A model generated the notes under the pieces. It had not been told where the DNA came from and made no database searches. It saw only the letters and a list, made by a program, of their open reading frames with translations. The position numbers and the translations under genes were made by a program. From the NCBI GenBank assembly GCA_009869945.1, contig WIXG01000207.1, positions 1 through 64,000 of the forward strand: a stretch of 64,000 bases of DNA, written 5' to 3'. Position 1 is the stretch's first letter, and each line of letters starts with the position of its first letter. This DNA is from Mesaphorura yosii. Lineage: Eukaryota > Arthropoda > Collembola > Poduromorpha > Tullbergiidae. This document shows positions 35,201-45,197 of the stretch, one piece after another.

Positions 35201-35236
35201 GCGATTACTGTACGATTCGGGACTGGGACTGACTGC
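29210..35236 (-). CDS. Giant low-complexity protein with hydrophobic C-terminus, 5' end unresolved
   Basis: One exon of 6027 bases encodes 2008 residues after an acceptor TTGCAG at 35237-35242; one or more 5' exons are missing. Most of the chain is Ser, Gln, Asn, Gly, His and Pro-rich and probably disordered. Conserved-looking islands are SSFEDLQQQDREANEFLASL near the start, three copies of a PDLxxDDxxxRxxx motif (plus-strand 31828-31870, 31586-31645 and 31409-31458), WVQQIELDQDELRELKRSLS, a charged coiled coil (about 30700-30795), and LIKTINENLVPSLE. The last 45 residues hold two close hydrophobic stretches (LLLIACYVLAFSHAV and LPLLIGVLIAAFVLVASWF), so it is tail-anchored or a hairpin in an organelle membrane. 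I do not recognise the family. It looks like a membrane-tethered scaffold. Confidence 0.7.
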   Translation of the reverse strand, partial: AVSPSPESYSNRSTSVGAISFGGEGVSPTPFGSNNNVNDRPQSALSHRHYQQQSPELTIVYNCSSFEDLQQQDREANEFLASLIMAGGANNNNGSSNGNNSQSQRSTSTNMAMTNQNNGNGNARFTKTKSGSLPGRYTSTNTGMGAGVSATAVLLSPQPYSSSPSSIPPGAYYHNYSARPYLFMPATATTPTNPPLQRPSHSPISPVVAPGRGGSSSSNKEKEGSGSSSKKWNPFGGLFRRKDKPRQKLGAGSTTTTTVAAIPIKIQFEASQRPALAPGRGAISSGGSDYEAESLSESGSSRSSDGGDRKKRSSFLGRRLSGGKKKQAKSKSNPAVVHADLLRFPGGPAPVLRRHPHSNGAQNQARNQNRYSQPILQSWETTKKIAVVPPTSASSLLMLNSPNYAYSDSGSLSLSLEGSSSLTKGSKAAAKEATKARAEARRNSYIQDDSSEEEGHGHGHDASGRGAGGGGSGSYHGSHSSLSLRNSGSGGGKKNGSGYGFRNGNAIGALAPAPARPALLSADNLGLPFPYPYQSSTSSPTLHYQQQQHQHQQQHTPMPMQTPTSPRWEARVVYTKETLEDDGKPVVVKLPKYSARHASLTPTTTAQETLSSDVNEDGQIVVTAGLRVPIAMTADRVHFSEGVREPIYANTKTSTNPASASTSALPLPPKGGFYRPMSCSFLDSYRQQENQPQSLLQYEKEPARLRSPVDSDSRAYAQDFEFDRVPLLSAASVAAKLLPTPSSPVHSRAANFWKQKEQETLQHEHGPANGGTGNGTGTGSSRGVSVSPSPVRDRDRPPIGSGQAGSRIRSADSSPLLQPRHQHQHNATNATTATASAATAAAAPTPAHRSLNSTESISSLSSFTTNETHSPSPSNMYGNSNNANPNMNPRPPSRNTARGKIPAGFQQRSSYRSNRALAGNELRPSAGASVFGAGRLSPTARSTPLSNGTDNGNADYARNNNAMTMGSPSSSSIKSPGRNLEDALNELEDMYKSLQLSDEDLLDRAERRDLPTPHQELRNKDLGYFNFDESPQPQTQNGHAYVNGNEIGNSGSVNALNEGRIQSPIYYYSPSPTAYGHGHGHGVIGSVESLASGTGTSGSGDFTHYGRRPASRVRAPPLRRAGVPDLVNDDMAKRKYDASTKEPKIVDAREQISQTGSYLVLSPAFSPPVSPIPSSIDAGQQYQNYDPSQSNLLLSQPNDPDLTQDDVTVRNYKRANAIRIIPEPQPKFGIPLGPITKAPNSDYLHATPVERHRPLYRHVKNPDLIKDDIAFRALRKDLNQENNNLSSCQWTPKLFSPLKNFENVFNYNENLINGTGTGAGDAGTENEKAKNKRLRAVRSLSANISSLQSNLMGRSPPPTTGTRQSPVNSFYSLAGSGATGKEVGNNSDYKFYKTRAGAGGGTRSYMEPSWVQQIELDQDELRELKRSLSPTRVMPLIRSRDVNPVTVHQKVKQSQLQRPAVTVTRTSSSPADSKPRRPWTDLILEGLEKEKEELERERETKQAELEWERERERQLLQNGASYEHEYEYGCDDEEDVFMDASSQTPRELSPYEHVDVEPTKSHEQLHVWPDQKKGENRRGSWAENTTTSTAGAGTATAAQAYMTHLLTGTGASTDSKRRSWSDFPQSSSSSVSHYPTASASGTHPITTTSSSLDFNPIAPPRRVKQINLEGFHSSSSKHDNDNDEHSHEETMQPTSILKQSAMTKENTMTSPSTTQGERELDNLIHALVKEADTCGPKDEPSASAAEPVLEPRRKRKLEIKARYPIDNDDELFRSKPSTSSTSSIEPQSPQAQAQPPPHRHAYSIGHDNIHDPITRLIKTINENLVPSLETSIRESETRMSQMNLAAAASEGESAESSEPASKSKSSKPKPLPRHKSHDHESSADDSTLNSSTDKQSKGEPPLASSANAMNDTMSTSRRSGSSSSSDSNFAADSSSSSTGLSSKDKELSSTGGFGGTSNDSLAPVRQWTDLLLIACYVLAFSHAVTQINALPLLIGVLIAAFVLVASWF

Positions 35237-35580
35237 CTGCAACGAGAGACAAGACAAGGAATCATAAATAACTCAATTTACAATGCAATGCGAATGATGA
35301 TGAGTGAAAATGAGAGTACAATAAACAGCAAAAAAGGGTCGATTGCCTTTTCTCACGAATTTAACTGGAACTTGTGACAATCATCAATACTTGACGACGC
35401 CATTAAACCTATGCAGGTGTATCCACATAAAGCACATTTTATACATTGAATTGGATGGAATTGAAAACCTGGTATGAACAAAGCGAATGTTTCTTTCGGA
35501 CTTGGAAGCTCTTGGCTCTTGGTTGTGGATGTCGATCAAAGATCAATACGGCAGCAGTGAAATAAACTGGCTGAACTTAC

Positions 35581-35660
35581 GTAATTTTAGGCCAGTGACG
35601 TGCCTTCAGACAAGACAGCAACCTGAGCAGTGATTAAGTGATTTGGGCAGTTGTTTTGCT
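35581..35660 (-). other. Possible 5' exon end of the giant-exon gene
   Basis: The minus strand reads CTAAAATTAC/GTAAGTTCAG with the donor at 35580-35579, giving a 344-base intron to the acceptor at 35237. A CAG acceptor-like site lies about 40 bases upstream. No ATG is evident, so this would be 5' UTR or a small coding exon; its left limit is a guess. Confidence 0.3.
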
Positions 35661-38600
35661 TCCTAATTGAATTGGACTTGTGAAGAGTAAAATGAAATTC
35701 TTAGCTTTAGCTGGACCGGACCCGCCGGCGAACACGGACAAAGAGTAATGGTTCACCGAAACAAGGGAGCCAAAAACGACATAAGTAAGTGGAGCAGATC
35801 AAACACAAAAGCAAGACACCAGACACGACACGGCGACGGTCGGCAGAGGTAATTAGCCGCGTAGCGTGTTAATGTGATCAACCCAACAAAACATCCATTT
35901 GGGCTTGAACTAAAGCTTGCGTAAACAGATTTGTTTCCGGCCAGCCAGCTGAAGGCTAGACTCTGGACGTGGAGAGAACAAAGCGACGAGACAAACGAAG
36001 GTACAGTGACACATCCCCAATTTGGGTAACCTGCGAGCTGTGATTGGAAAAGAAGACTGGCGACTGGGATTGGGATTTATTGGGTTGTGGGGCCGTACGC
36101 GGAAAAGGAAGAGACGACATGAGGACACAACGCGACGGTGATCCTACGGGACAGAGGCTACAAATCCAACTGAAATGAATTCTGTTTTCTGCTTTCTACC
36201 TATTCGATACACTGCCTATGGATTTGTGGATGCGATTGCGATGTGCCACGGGTCTCAGCCTCACACTCACGGGCAAACAAACTGGCGAGATGTGTTCATA
36301 CATTTCTTGGTGACGGAAATAGTTTTTCAGTGAATAGTGAAATGTGTTGGTTAAAAATAGGACACGCTACGCTACGCGACATCGATATCGATACGGAACA
36401 CATGCACAATGCATAGGTTGGGCGAGACCGAGAACGAGAAGCGTTCAGCAAGAGATTTAAAGTGAAATGCATCTTCCTGTTCTGTTGCCCGTACTTTACT
36501 TGCAACAACCCTAAAATACTACATGCAATAACCATGCAACAACGTTAAAATGCACTGCAGCCAGGCACACTGCACGGGCAAACGAAGCTAAAGGTGAAAG
36601 GATTATTATTTTGGTTTAGAAAAGTAAAGGAATTCCAAGCACGGGCCGGGCCGGGCTCTCTGCCTGCGATGTGAAAGGGTTGACTGAGTTGTTGATGACT
36701 CAAGAAAAATTATGTGTATTTATATTTGTGTTCCATTTGTCTGCCTATTTATCCTTTACAGTTTACAGTTTACTGAATGTGCATTGACTCCGCTGCATTC
36801 TTCGACGTCGGCAAACGGACGGGATTGAACTTAATCCGCGTGTCGCATTCTGGTACGATCAACTCTTACGACACGGCAAGGCGAAGCGAGAGTTCACGGA
36901 TCCGGGCACCGAGTTTTATAAATACTCAAGAATTCCGTCATGATTTGATTGCAAATAATTCGATTGCTATCCTTTAAGTGTATTTTCTAACTAGCACGCG
37001 GGTCGAGGCGAGAAGAGTCATAATGAAGCATGGGAATGGGAGTGTCACCATAAATATTAGCCGTGAAATGTCAAATTATATGACGTTGAATAAAATCTTA
37101 TGAATATTCGTGAAAAATTGACTGATAAGATGGTAATCTCGTGACTTCACTGGATCTCTGCCACAAACGGGTAGGAGAACTCTACATTTTTAATAGAAAC
37201 AGGAAAACTGTAATTGGCGTGCTTACTTTGTGGCTTGATTCGTCGATGGCCTCTAATTTTTAACTTACTTCTTTCAGTTCCAGTGTAATTTGATTACTAA
37301 CTCGGGACTCCGTCGACCGCGTCGATGTTCACGAACAATTTAGTCAAAATCGCCAACTTACTTGCCAAACTTAACTGAACTGAAGTTACAGTAGCAAGAG
37401 TGACAAAACTGATGCAATGTAATGCAGAAAACGAAGAGTTTATCACAGTTTGACTTAATTGCAGAGCAGACGAACGGTGACACGACTCGGTCCGTCAGTC
37501 AAACAAGTTTTAATGCATTTAATTCGTAACTTCATATATGATAGATAAGTAGATATAAAATCCATATACATGCAACGCAACGTGAAAACGTGCTAGCCGA
37601 TTAATTATCCAGCCTGTGTAGGCAAGTGTTCAAGTGTTTACGATTACGAATCAGCAGCGCAGCGTGCAGATGAAATAGAAATATTACGAATAGGTCGAGC
37701 TACAGCACAGCCACGCATTGCACGTACAGCTTTTCAAGGTCTCCTGCTTTAAATTTAGCATGCAGCATTAAGTCACAATCACACGAGTAAATAGTCAATA
37801 TCATTGAGCTTATTTACCATCCTTCACAGCAGTGTATGAATTTGTAAATTCGTTCTCATGTTCGTATTGATAAGATACGGAAAATAGAATCGAAGGCGAA
37901 TCGCGACAGCAAATCGAGTTAAAATCACGCACTCGTCGACTCGGCGCATTTATCGACGTCACCTCGTTTTATTGACACGATTATCACGAATGCGCTGAGT
38001 CCAGCTGCAGTGTAATGCAACGTAATTAGCAGGAGAGCAGAGTAATTTTGTTGACTTTAGCAAATGGATTTTATTAATCACACATGTCAATTGTAGGAAT
38101 TGAATCCATCCCTACTCGCGAATGGCTATGGCGAATGTGGAATGCCAAACTCGAGACTCGACTCGAGTTGGCCCCCTTAACTTCGTGTTTCATGATCGTC
38201 TCTACCATTCGTCCCACGACCTGCTGCAGTGCAATTCAGGAAGCACTTGACACCATCGCAAATGACTTCTTGGCATTAGCCCACAATCTTATCCTTAAAG
38301 CCAGAGCGGATGATTTACTGCTGTCGCTTCTCGCCATGTCACATCGCCATCGCAAATTGAGCAGTGCAGTGTAATGCGGATGAAGAAGCAAGTGTAAATG
38401 GATTAATGGATTCTGGTGCAATGCGGACGAAGATTTGGAGCCATCAATGTCAAGCGTCTACTAATAAATTCTGACTTTGTCCCTGTGTGCTGGGAGTTAA
38501 TGCCTAATGCTAAAATCAATAAACACTGCCAGGATTTCGATTTCTTGCAGGTTGCACTGCACTTTATTGCACGATTTCTTTAACAGCTGGGTCCGTGACC

Positions 38601-41600
38601 TCGACTCGGCTCAACTGGCCACAGAAGCTACGCCAAATTTAATTCCCTTTACGTTCTGGGCCCCAGAAAAATACGCACAGTGAAGATGTGCTAATAACTA
38701 ACAAGTAACAAGCTGAAAGCAATTTGAATTATGGCACGGATGAGATTACAACATAATTTATTGTAGCCAAGGGCGGCTGACTGACTTGGCGTGGCTTTGC
38801 GTGGCGGTGCCCTTTCTTTACTCATGGCGTTCGATGTTGGAATCTTCACACATTTGTTCGCGCATCATGTTCGTGTACTTACGCCCGATGATTAATGTTC
38901 CAACCTCAACAAATACAAGAACACGTTGCTACAAGACAACCTGTTACTTTACTTGGTCGTGGCCATGCCCATGCACTTTCTACTCCTGACTCGGGACGGC
39001 CGGCACGCAACAATGAATGAAATCTCGTCCTGTAATTCTCATTGCGCCGCGTATGCTTAGTTTTAATTACAAACTGCGTTCACGGTGTGAAAATTCGACT
39101 CACAACATCTGCTTCTGCTTTCAGCTTAGCTTCTGCTCTGTCATTGTTGACCTTTCAGTTTCCTCTCGTGTGAATGTGAACTTGAGTTGACGGTTGACTA
39201 GCAAAAGCACGCAACGGAAATCAATACTGCTGACTCTGACAGGGCAAAGTTTATTGCATGGCACACAAAACGTCGCAATTGCAATGAGAAAATTCTCTTG
39301 CCGTTTGCATTTGTCTTGGCGCTCCTGTTTGTCTGCAAAATATTCATGCTCGTCACCGTCACTGCAGTCACTGTTCAATAATGTGTTTGCACTGAGAGAA
39401 ATTAGGTCGTAAAAATGTCGATCTGGCTCTCGCTTTCGCCATAAATTAAGACATGATTCATGGCTAATGGCAGGAAATTGAAGCGCCATGCAAAATGCAG
39501 AGCCAGAACTCTTTTGTCATCCGATCCCAGGCCAAAGCCAAATCGCAGAATGTCGATGATGCAATTTACAAAGAACGCGGCGACGACGCCGACGGCGAAG
39601 AACAACGTACAGGCAAAAGTGCTAGCGATAATTGATACTGGCACGAATCAAGAATCACAGGCTTGCTTGGGTCGATTTTTAATGTAAGTTCTTAAGTCTC
39701 AAACACGAACTAAGCATTTTCATGTTCTGATTACGTCAATACGAGAAAATGTTCGCATTGTAATGCAAATGCAAATCGCTAATCATTTCTTTGATTTATT
39801 GTTGTAATGCTAATGCTGTTGACTGTTGACACACTCAATTTGCAAATGGTAAATGGTGAGTGGCTTCCTGAATTCCCACTGCCTGCCTTGTGAATTTTTC
39901 ACAGTTCTCACTCGCACGTTTTGCCTTTGTGTTAATTGACATTGACAATTTCTATTTCGCATTACGGCAGAGAAGGGATCAAGAACAAGTTCAACTCAGA
40001 GATCAATTTCCTGCTCGAGATTCGTCTCGTCAAGATTCAGACCGTTTATGGAATGCGGCATGCGAATTTGCGAATGCTAATTGATATAATGCAATGCGAT
40101 GAATGCGCCCGCCGCGCACACTACGATTTGTGTCAAGGTAAGTGTGAATGAATTTGTGTTCGTGTGCGATTTATAACTTTGTACTTGTCATATCATAAGA
40201 ATAATTGCTAAATTTGTAAATTGTACATAACAATTGCATTACACGACTTGCCCGGTGCTGATGCTGAATGGTGGTGTTTGGTATCATTGTAATTTGTATT
40301 ATGTAAATTTATGCATGGTCATTGCATGTATCGAAAGTGTAAGGCTAATCGCATCGCCATTCGCCAAATACAGAAACAGAATCTCATTTGTCATCCCGTC
40401 CGCGGTCTGCCATCGCCGTCACCGTGGCCTAAGCCAAAGCCAACAATGTCTTGCTTGTCTGCTTGAGCCTGCGCTTGAGCATTGAAGGGACGAATTTGCA
40501 TTGTAAATGCACAATAACAATGCTAATCACCAATCACGCTAATAATCGCATTCGCACGCCAAGCCACTCTTTGTAAACTTGGTGATTTATGGACTCGGGT
40601 CACACGCACGCGACGAAAATAATTGAATAATGCAGAAATTAGCAAATTGGGCATGCTCGCGGAATTTCAAGGCTCGCGTCTCCACAGACTGCCCAGTTTT
40701 TACTCCTCAACTGAAAGCCAATTGCAAATTTCAGATTTTGCATAACACAGAGAACATCCAGAAAAGGTGTTATACCTTGGTTTCCTTCGCTGGTTTAGAC
40801 GTGTTCGAAAAGTTGTGTTTACATAAACACCATCGCACTAAAAGTGTAAACTTGTAACCGGTGCCTGGTTAATGTTTTAGTCGAGAGCAGTCGAGAGTTC
40901 AACGTACAGGAGCCGAGAAGCCCGGCTGACTGGCTTGCCCTGCCCTGCCACGCTACAGTAACAACGAGTATCAAGATAAGAGCAAGAGATTCTTCATCCT
41001 CGAGACGAGACACGAGAATTCAAGAATTCCTCGCCTCCTTCTTCCTTCTGCTTCTGTTCAGTGTTTAGTGCTAATTAGAAGTTCTCGAGTGCGTGGAAGT
41101 GGACCAAAAACTTCTACATACTTGGCAAGGTAAGGCTTGGCAGATATGAACCAAGAAACACCAAGATGAAGGCACTCGACGATGATTCACGCTTGGAAAA
41201 CTCGCCGGTTACCGTTACATTATAATTATCATTTTCCTCGAGCGAGAATGAGTACCGACTCATTTTCATTTCCTCGTTAATAAAATCTCTGGCGAAATAG
41301 ATGCTTTCGCCTTTCGCTTCGCTGTGAAAGTGCGTGAAATTTTACGACTCTACTAAAAACCCTTGCCGTTCGCAAATTGCTACGTTGAACTCAATCAAGT
41401 CGAAGCCAATTCGTTTGTTTATGATTTACGAGGCAGGCAATCGTAAAATCGAGCCGAGATTGAATTGAGCATGGATTTCCGTATGAATCACGACGAGAAA
41501 TGAATTTTCCGATGCTTATGCTTTACCGTGTCTGTCGTGTTGGCCGCGTCACGCACGCACATCACAGATTGATAGGTCCATCTTAATTAAGCGAAGGCAG

Positions 41601-43149
41601 ACCAGCGAAATGCGAAAGAAGTTAACTAGCTTAAATGCACATAATTGACTGTTAACTCGACCAACTGGCTCGCTGGCAAGCTACTTTTTTGTTTTTTTGG
41701 CTTGTGTGTGCGTGCCTGCCTACCGTGCGAGTGTGCATTGACGAGTTCAAATATTTTGCTCACTTTTCACTGCCTTTTTGTGGGATTTGGGCACAAACGC
41801 ACAAACACAAACACCACAAGAGTGATTCTGGTTCTTCATTTTATTTTATTACCTCCACCGCCATGACTGCTATTTGCCGTCCGACCAAATGTAATGACGA
41901 AAGACAAGAAAAAACCGAGTTACGAGCCATGGTCATAAAACGTCCACGTTTCTCGTTATCGTTAGCCAAAGGAGTTAAACAGTTGATCTCAGCGCAGGGC
42001 AGAATGAATGGAACGCTTTCATTTTTTCTCCTGTTCTCGGCAGGGTCACACTTTTTTGCCTTGCCATTCTGCCATCTGCTCATAAAATTCTTTAAAAAAT
42101 GGAATCGCCATTCGCGATTTATGAGGTTTCAAAACGAAGTCGAAGCCGAATGCGAGATGATTTCAAGATCACCGGAGATTTGTGATTTTCTGGTGCGATT
42201 CCATCCCGGCGATTCGGCTGACTTGATTTTGATATTTTCCGGCTGCTGCTGCGTTGCGTTACGGCACTTCGTTAGACTTTGGCTTGGCTCTTGATCAAAA
42301 TCCCAGATTCCGAGCCAGAATTCTTTCTGCTCTGCACACATTTTTCATTCATCCATCGCCTTGTCTTGCCTTTGCTGTGCTTTCCGCTTTAACTTTACAC
42401 TTTACTTTACGGCTTTGCATAATCCACATTTCATAATTCTGGGTTGAAGCTGAGATTAACCGTAACACAAATCAGCCATCAGCGTACAAGCTGCATTAAC
42501 TACCGTGCCTTGTTAATCTTTAATCTTGAATCTCGTTTACGTTCTTTTGCTTTGGCAGTCCCAGTCTGCAGCTTAGCGTGGCGTAGCTTGGCATTGAAAG
42601 AGGGTAGATACTAAATATCTATACTGAAATACGCAGCAAGCGAGTTGCGAGTGTTTGTGTTCATGACTTGATACTCTAATTATTATTCAAAGCAGGTTTC
42701 ATTTCATTCTTTACTCGCATAGCGTAGTCGTAGTCGTGGACTCATGCATGTCACGCCGTGAGCTGTGTTTTGTGCGTGCGTGTACGAGAAGGAGTACAAA
42801 TTGTGCATACTTGGCAGGAGAAAGAGTAAGAGTCGAGTTAAAGTTAAAGCTGCGTAGCAGGGTCGATTATTCGCTGAATCTTAGCATGAATGATGGCATA
42901 AGTATTTCATGTTTGCTTTTGGCGTGCAATGAAGAAACTTCTGTAAATACAAGTCATACCTCAGAAATAGCAAATAAGTAAACGGCAAATATTTGAATGA
43001 AGTTTTTGAAAGCTGGCCGACCCAAAAGACAGCCGGAACACGCGAAAAAAGGTGCACGGGCGTAGATTTGAGCGAATTTCAATTTTCAAGACATCGGAGC
43101 CCTAAATCATGCAATTAAAATGAAAATAAGGCAGCGAAGGCGGTTATAT

Positions 43150-43662
43150 GTCACGAGTTCGTAAAACACGACTCCGAACTACTCGCAGTCCGAATTTTCC
43201 AGTCCGCTGGTCATTGAGTCCGAATGCTCGAGAAATCGGTAGTCATTTTTAAATTTGAAAGTTAAATTCAAACATCAATTACAATCAACACGATTGTGTT
43301 TGTGTGGAGAAAGTGAATACGGAATTCTGGAAACTTACTTAGCCCTTCATACGTCGTGGTGATATTTGCGTCTGAGTTCAGCCACACCATTTCTGACGAT
43401 TAGTTTACAAGGACTCTTTTGCTTCCTTTGCACACAGTCCCTATAAGTGGTGTCACCGTTGCTCTTATTTGCCATGAAAATATGCCTGTTCACAACAACC
43501 TGTCTCTTTCCTTTTGCACTAGTAATTTATTTGAATTTTATGGTAGCCATTTTTGCACTTTTCTAAAAATTCAGACGCAATAGCAGCTCGGACTGAACGA
43601 CCATTCGGACTGGCAAATTCAAACTGCGAGTAGTTCAGAGTCGTGCCTTTCGGGCTTCTGAC
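43150..43662. mobile_element. Inverted-repeat element, MITE-like DNA transposon remnant
   Basis: The arm at about 43150-43227 reappears inverted at about 43582-43662. The best core is GAACTACTCGCAGT, identical in both arms; TTCCAGTCCG / TGCCAGTCCG and ATTGAGTCCGA / GTTCAGTCCGA are near-matches. Imperfect identity and a unique middle of about 350 bases without a coding frame fit an old non-autonomous foldback or MITE-type element. No target duplication is evident. A hairpin-forming non-coding RNA is an alternative. Confidence 0.45.
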
Positions 43663-45188
43663 GGCACACGGTGAAGGCGAAACGGGCGAATCGTAATTAA
43701 GTCATTTAGGTTTTGATTTGGAAGCTCATCAGCTCAACTTCATTTATTGTGACGGTGATTAAATATAATGGCAGTACAATAGCGCTCTGTGGTGGTCTGG
43801 TCGCAGCAGTCCCCATTGAGGGGCTGTGCCACTGCCCTAGAAAACTGTCCATTAAGAATTGATAACTCAGTAGCCCAGCCAAAGCCATCAGCCTTTATCG
43901 TACAGTGAAGCAGTGAGCAATAGCAATTCAATCAAGTCGTCTTCGTCAGACACAGACCCCAAACCAAACCAGTATCACATCACAATCAACATCAACATCT
44001 CTATTTTATATCCAACTGTCTTGCCTTGCCGAATCTTATTCTTGTGCAGCCTGAATTGCCTGCACGTAAAAATTCGAATTAAGCATGAATGAAGGCAGGC
44101 ACCAGAAACAATTACGACCCCGTAAGCCGTAATGCAAACGTAATGAAGATGTGCATGCATTTTAGGGCCAGAACGGCTAGAAATGAGTTTATTCTGTGTC
44201 TGTGAGTACGCGCGTTAAAACGTGACCAGAGTGACCAATTGTGGCCGTAGCCGGGCTCATGGAAGTAAATTACTGTCTCAGGCCCACAATACAGACAGGC
44301 AGGCGGGACGTGCGAACACGAGACGAGACTCGATACGAGGAAGGAAGGCAAGATCGAAGACGAGACTGAGATGATTATGGCGTTCATTATCACGTCTCAG
44401 CGTGCCGTACGCGTATCGAATTACATTACCAACAACAATAATGACCATAAAAATGTTTAAAACCGTATCATTATGACATTTACAATTTACTCTACGCGCT
44501 ACGTCGCAATTGCCGTGGTCGCCGTAATCGTGGCCGTGCCGTATTGCGTTTGCGTTGAATGCGCCGCGTCGTTCAAGATGCAAATGGCAAATTGTCACTT
44601 GAGGACTTTGTTTCCGTCTCCACGCATCGTGGCTTGATGTCCTTTGTAATAATTACAGCAGAGCACCGCTGTTCTTTTATGGCTCCGTTATTAAGTGGAA
44701 CGTGCGACAATGTCGTACGAAGCCGGGGCTCCATTGTACCGGCAGGCAACAATGCAGTAATAAAAATGTAAATGACAATGACAGCGACGGCGAATGAAAT
44801 GAAATCCGCGGGCATAAAGCCATAAAGACATTTTAGCATTCGGCTTTCGGCATAATTTAACGTCTTGCATATTTTACGAGCCGAGCCGGCGAACTCTAAG
44901 CAGAATGAACTTTAGCATTTAACATTTACGAGTTTGACACCGGAAATTCGACCCTCCATGAACTTCGAGCCAGACGCCGGCTTCGTAAGCGGTATGCGAT
45001 TTTTGCCTTAAAAGTGTCAATAAATGCCAATTACCTTTTTGTTGTAGTCGGGACGAAGGCGAATCTGACGTATAACAGGTACGTAGCTTTATGTCAAGCC
45101 TCTGAATAACTTTCACCACTGTAATTATTCCTGGTTACATTTGCTGATTGTTTATAGTTTCGTTTGTACTCAGCTGTATAAACGTATG

Positions 45189-45197
45189 TATAAATAG
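45189..45197 (+). promoter_or_regulatory. Isolated strong TATA box in gene-poor DNA
   Basis: TATAAATAG followed by a GC-rich stretch (CCGGCGG) matches a core promoter better than most sites in the window. A 78-codon frame starts 72 bases on at 45261 without recognisable content. It could drive a non-coding transcript. Confidence 0.25.

Noticed and set aside
39402-39644. 80-codon minus-strand frame with a membrane-like stretch
   Set aside because: No ATG context, splice partner or family likeness; AT-rich DNA often reads as hydrophobic residues.
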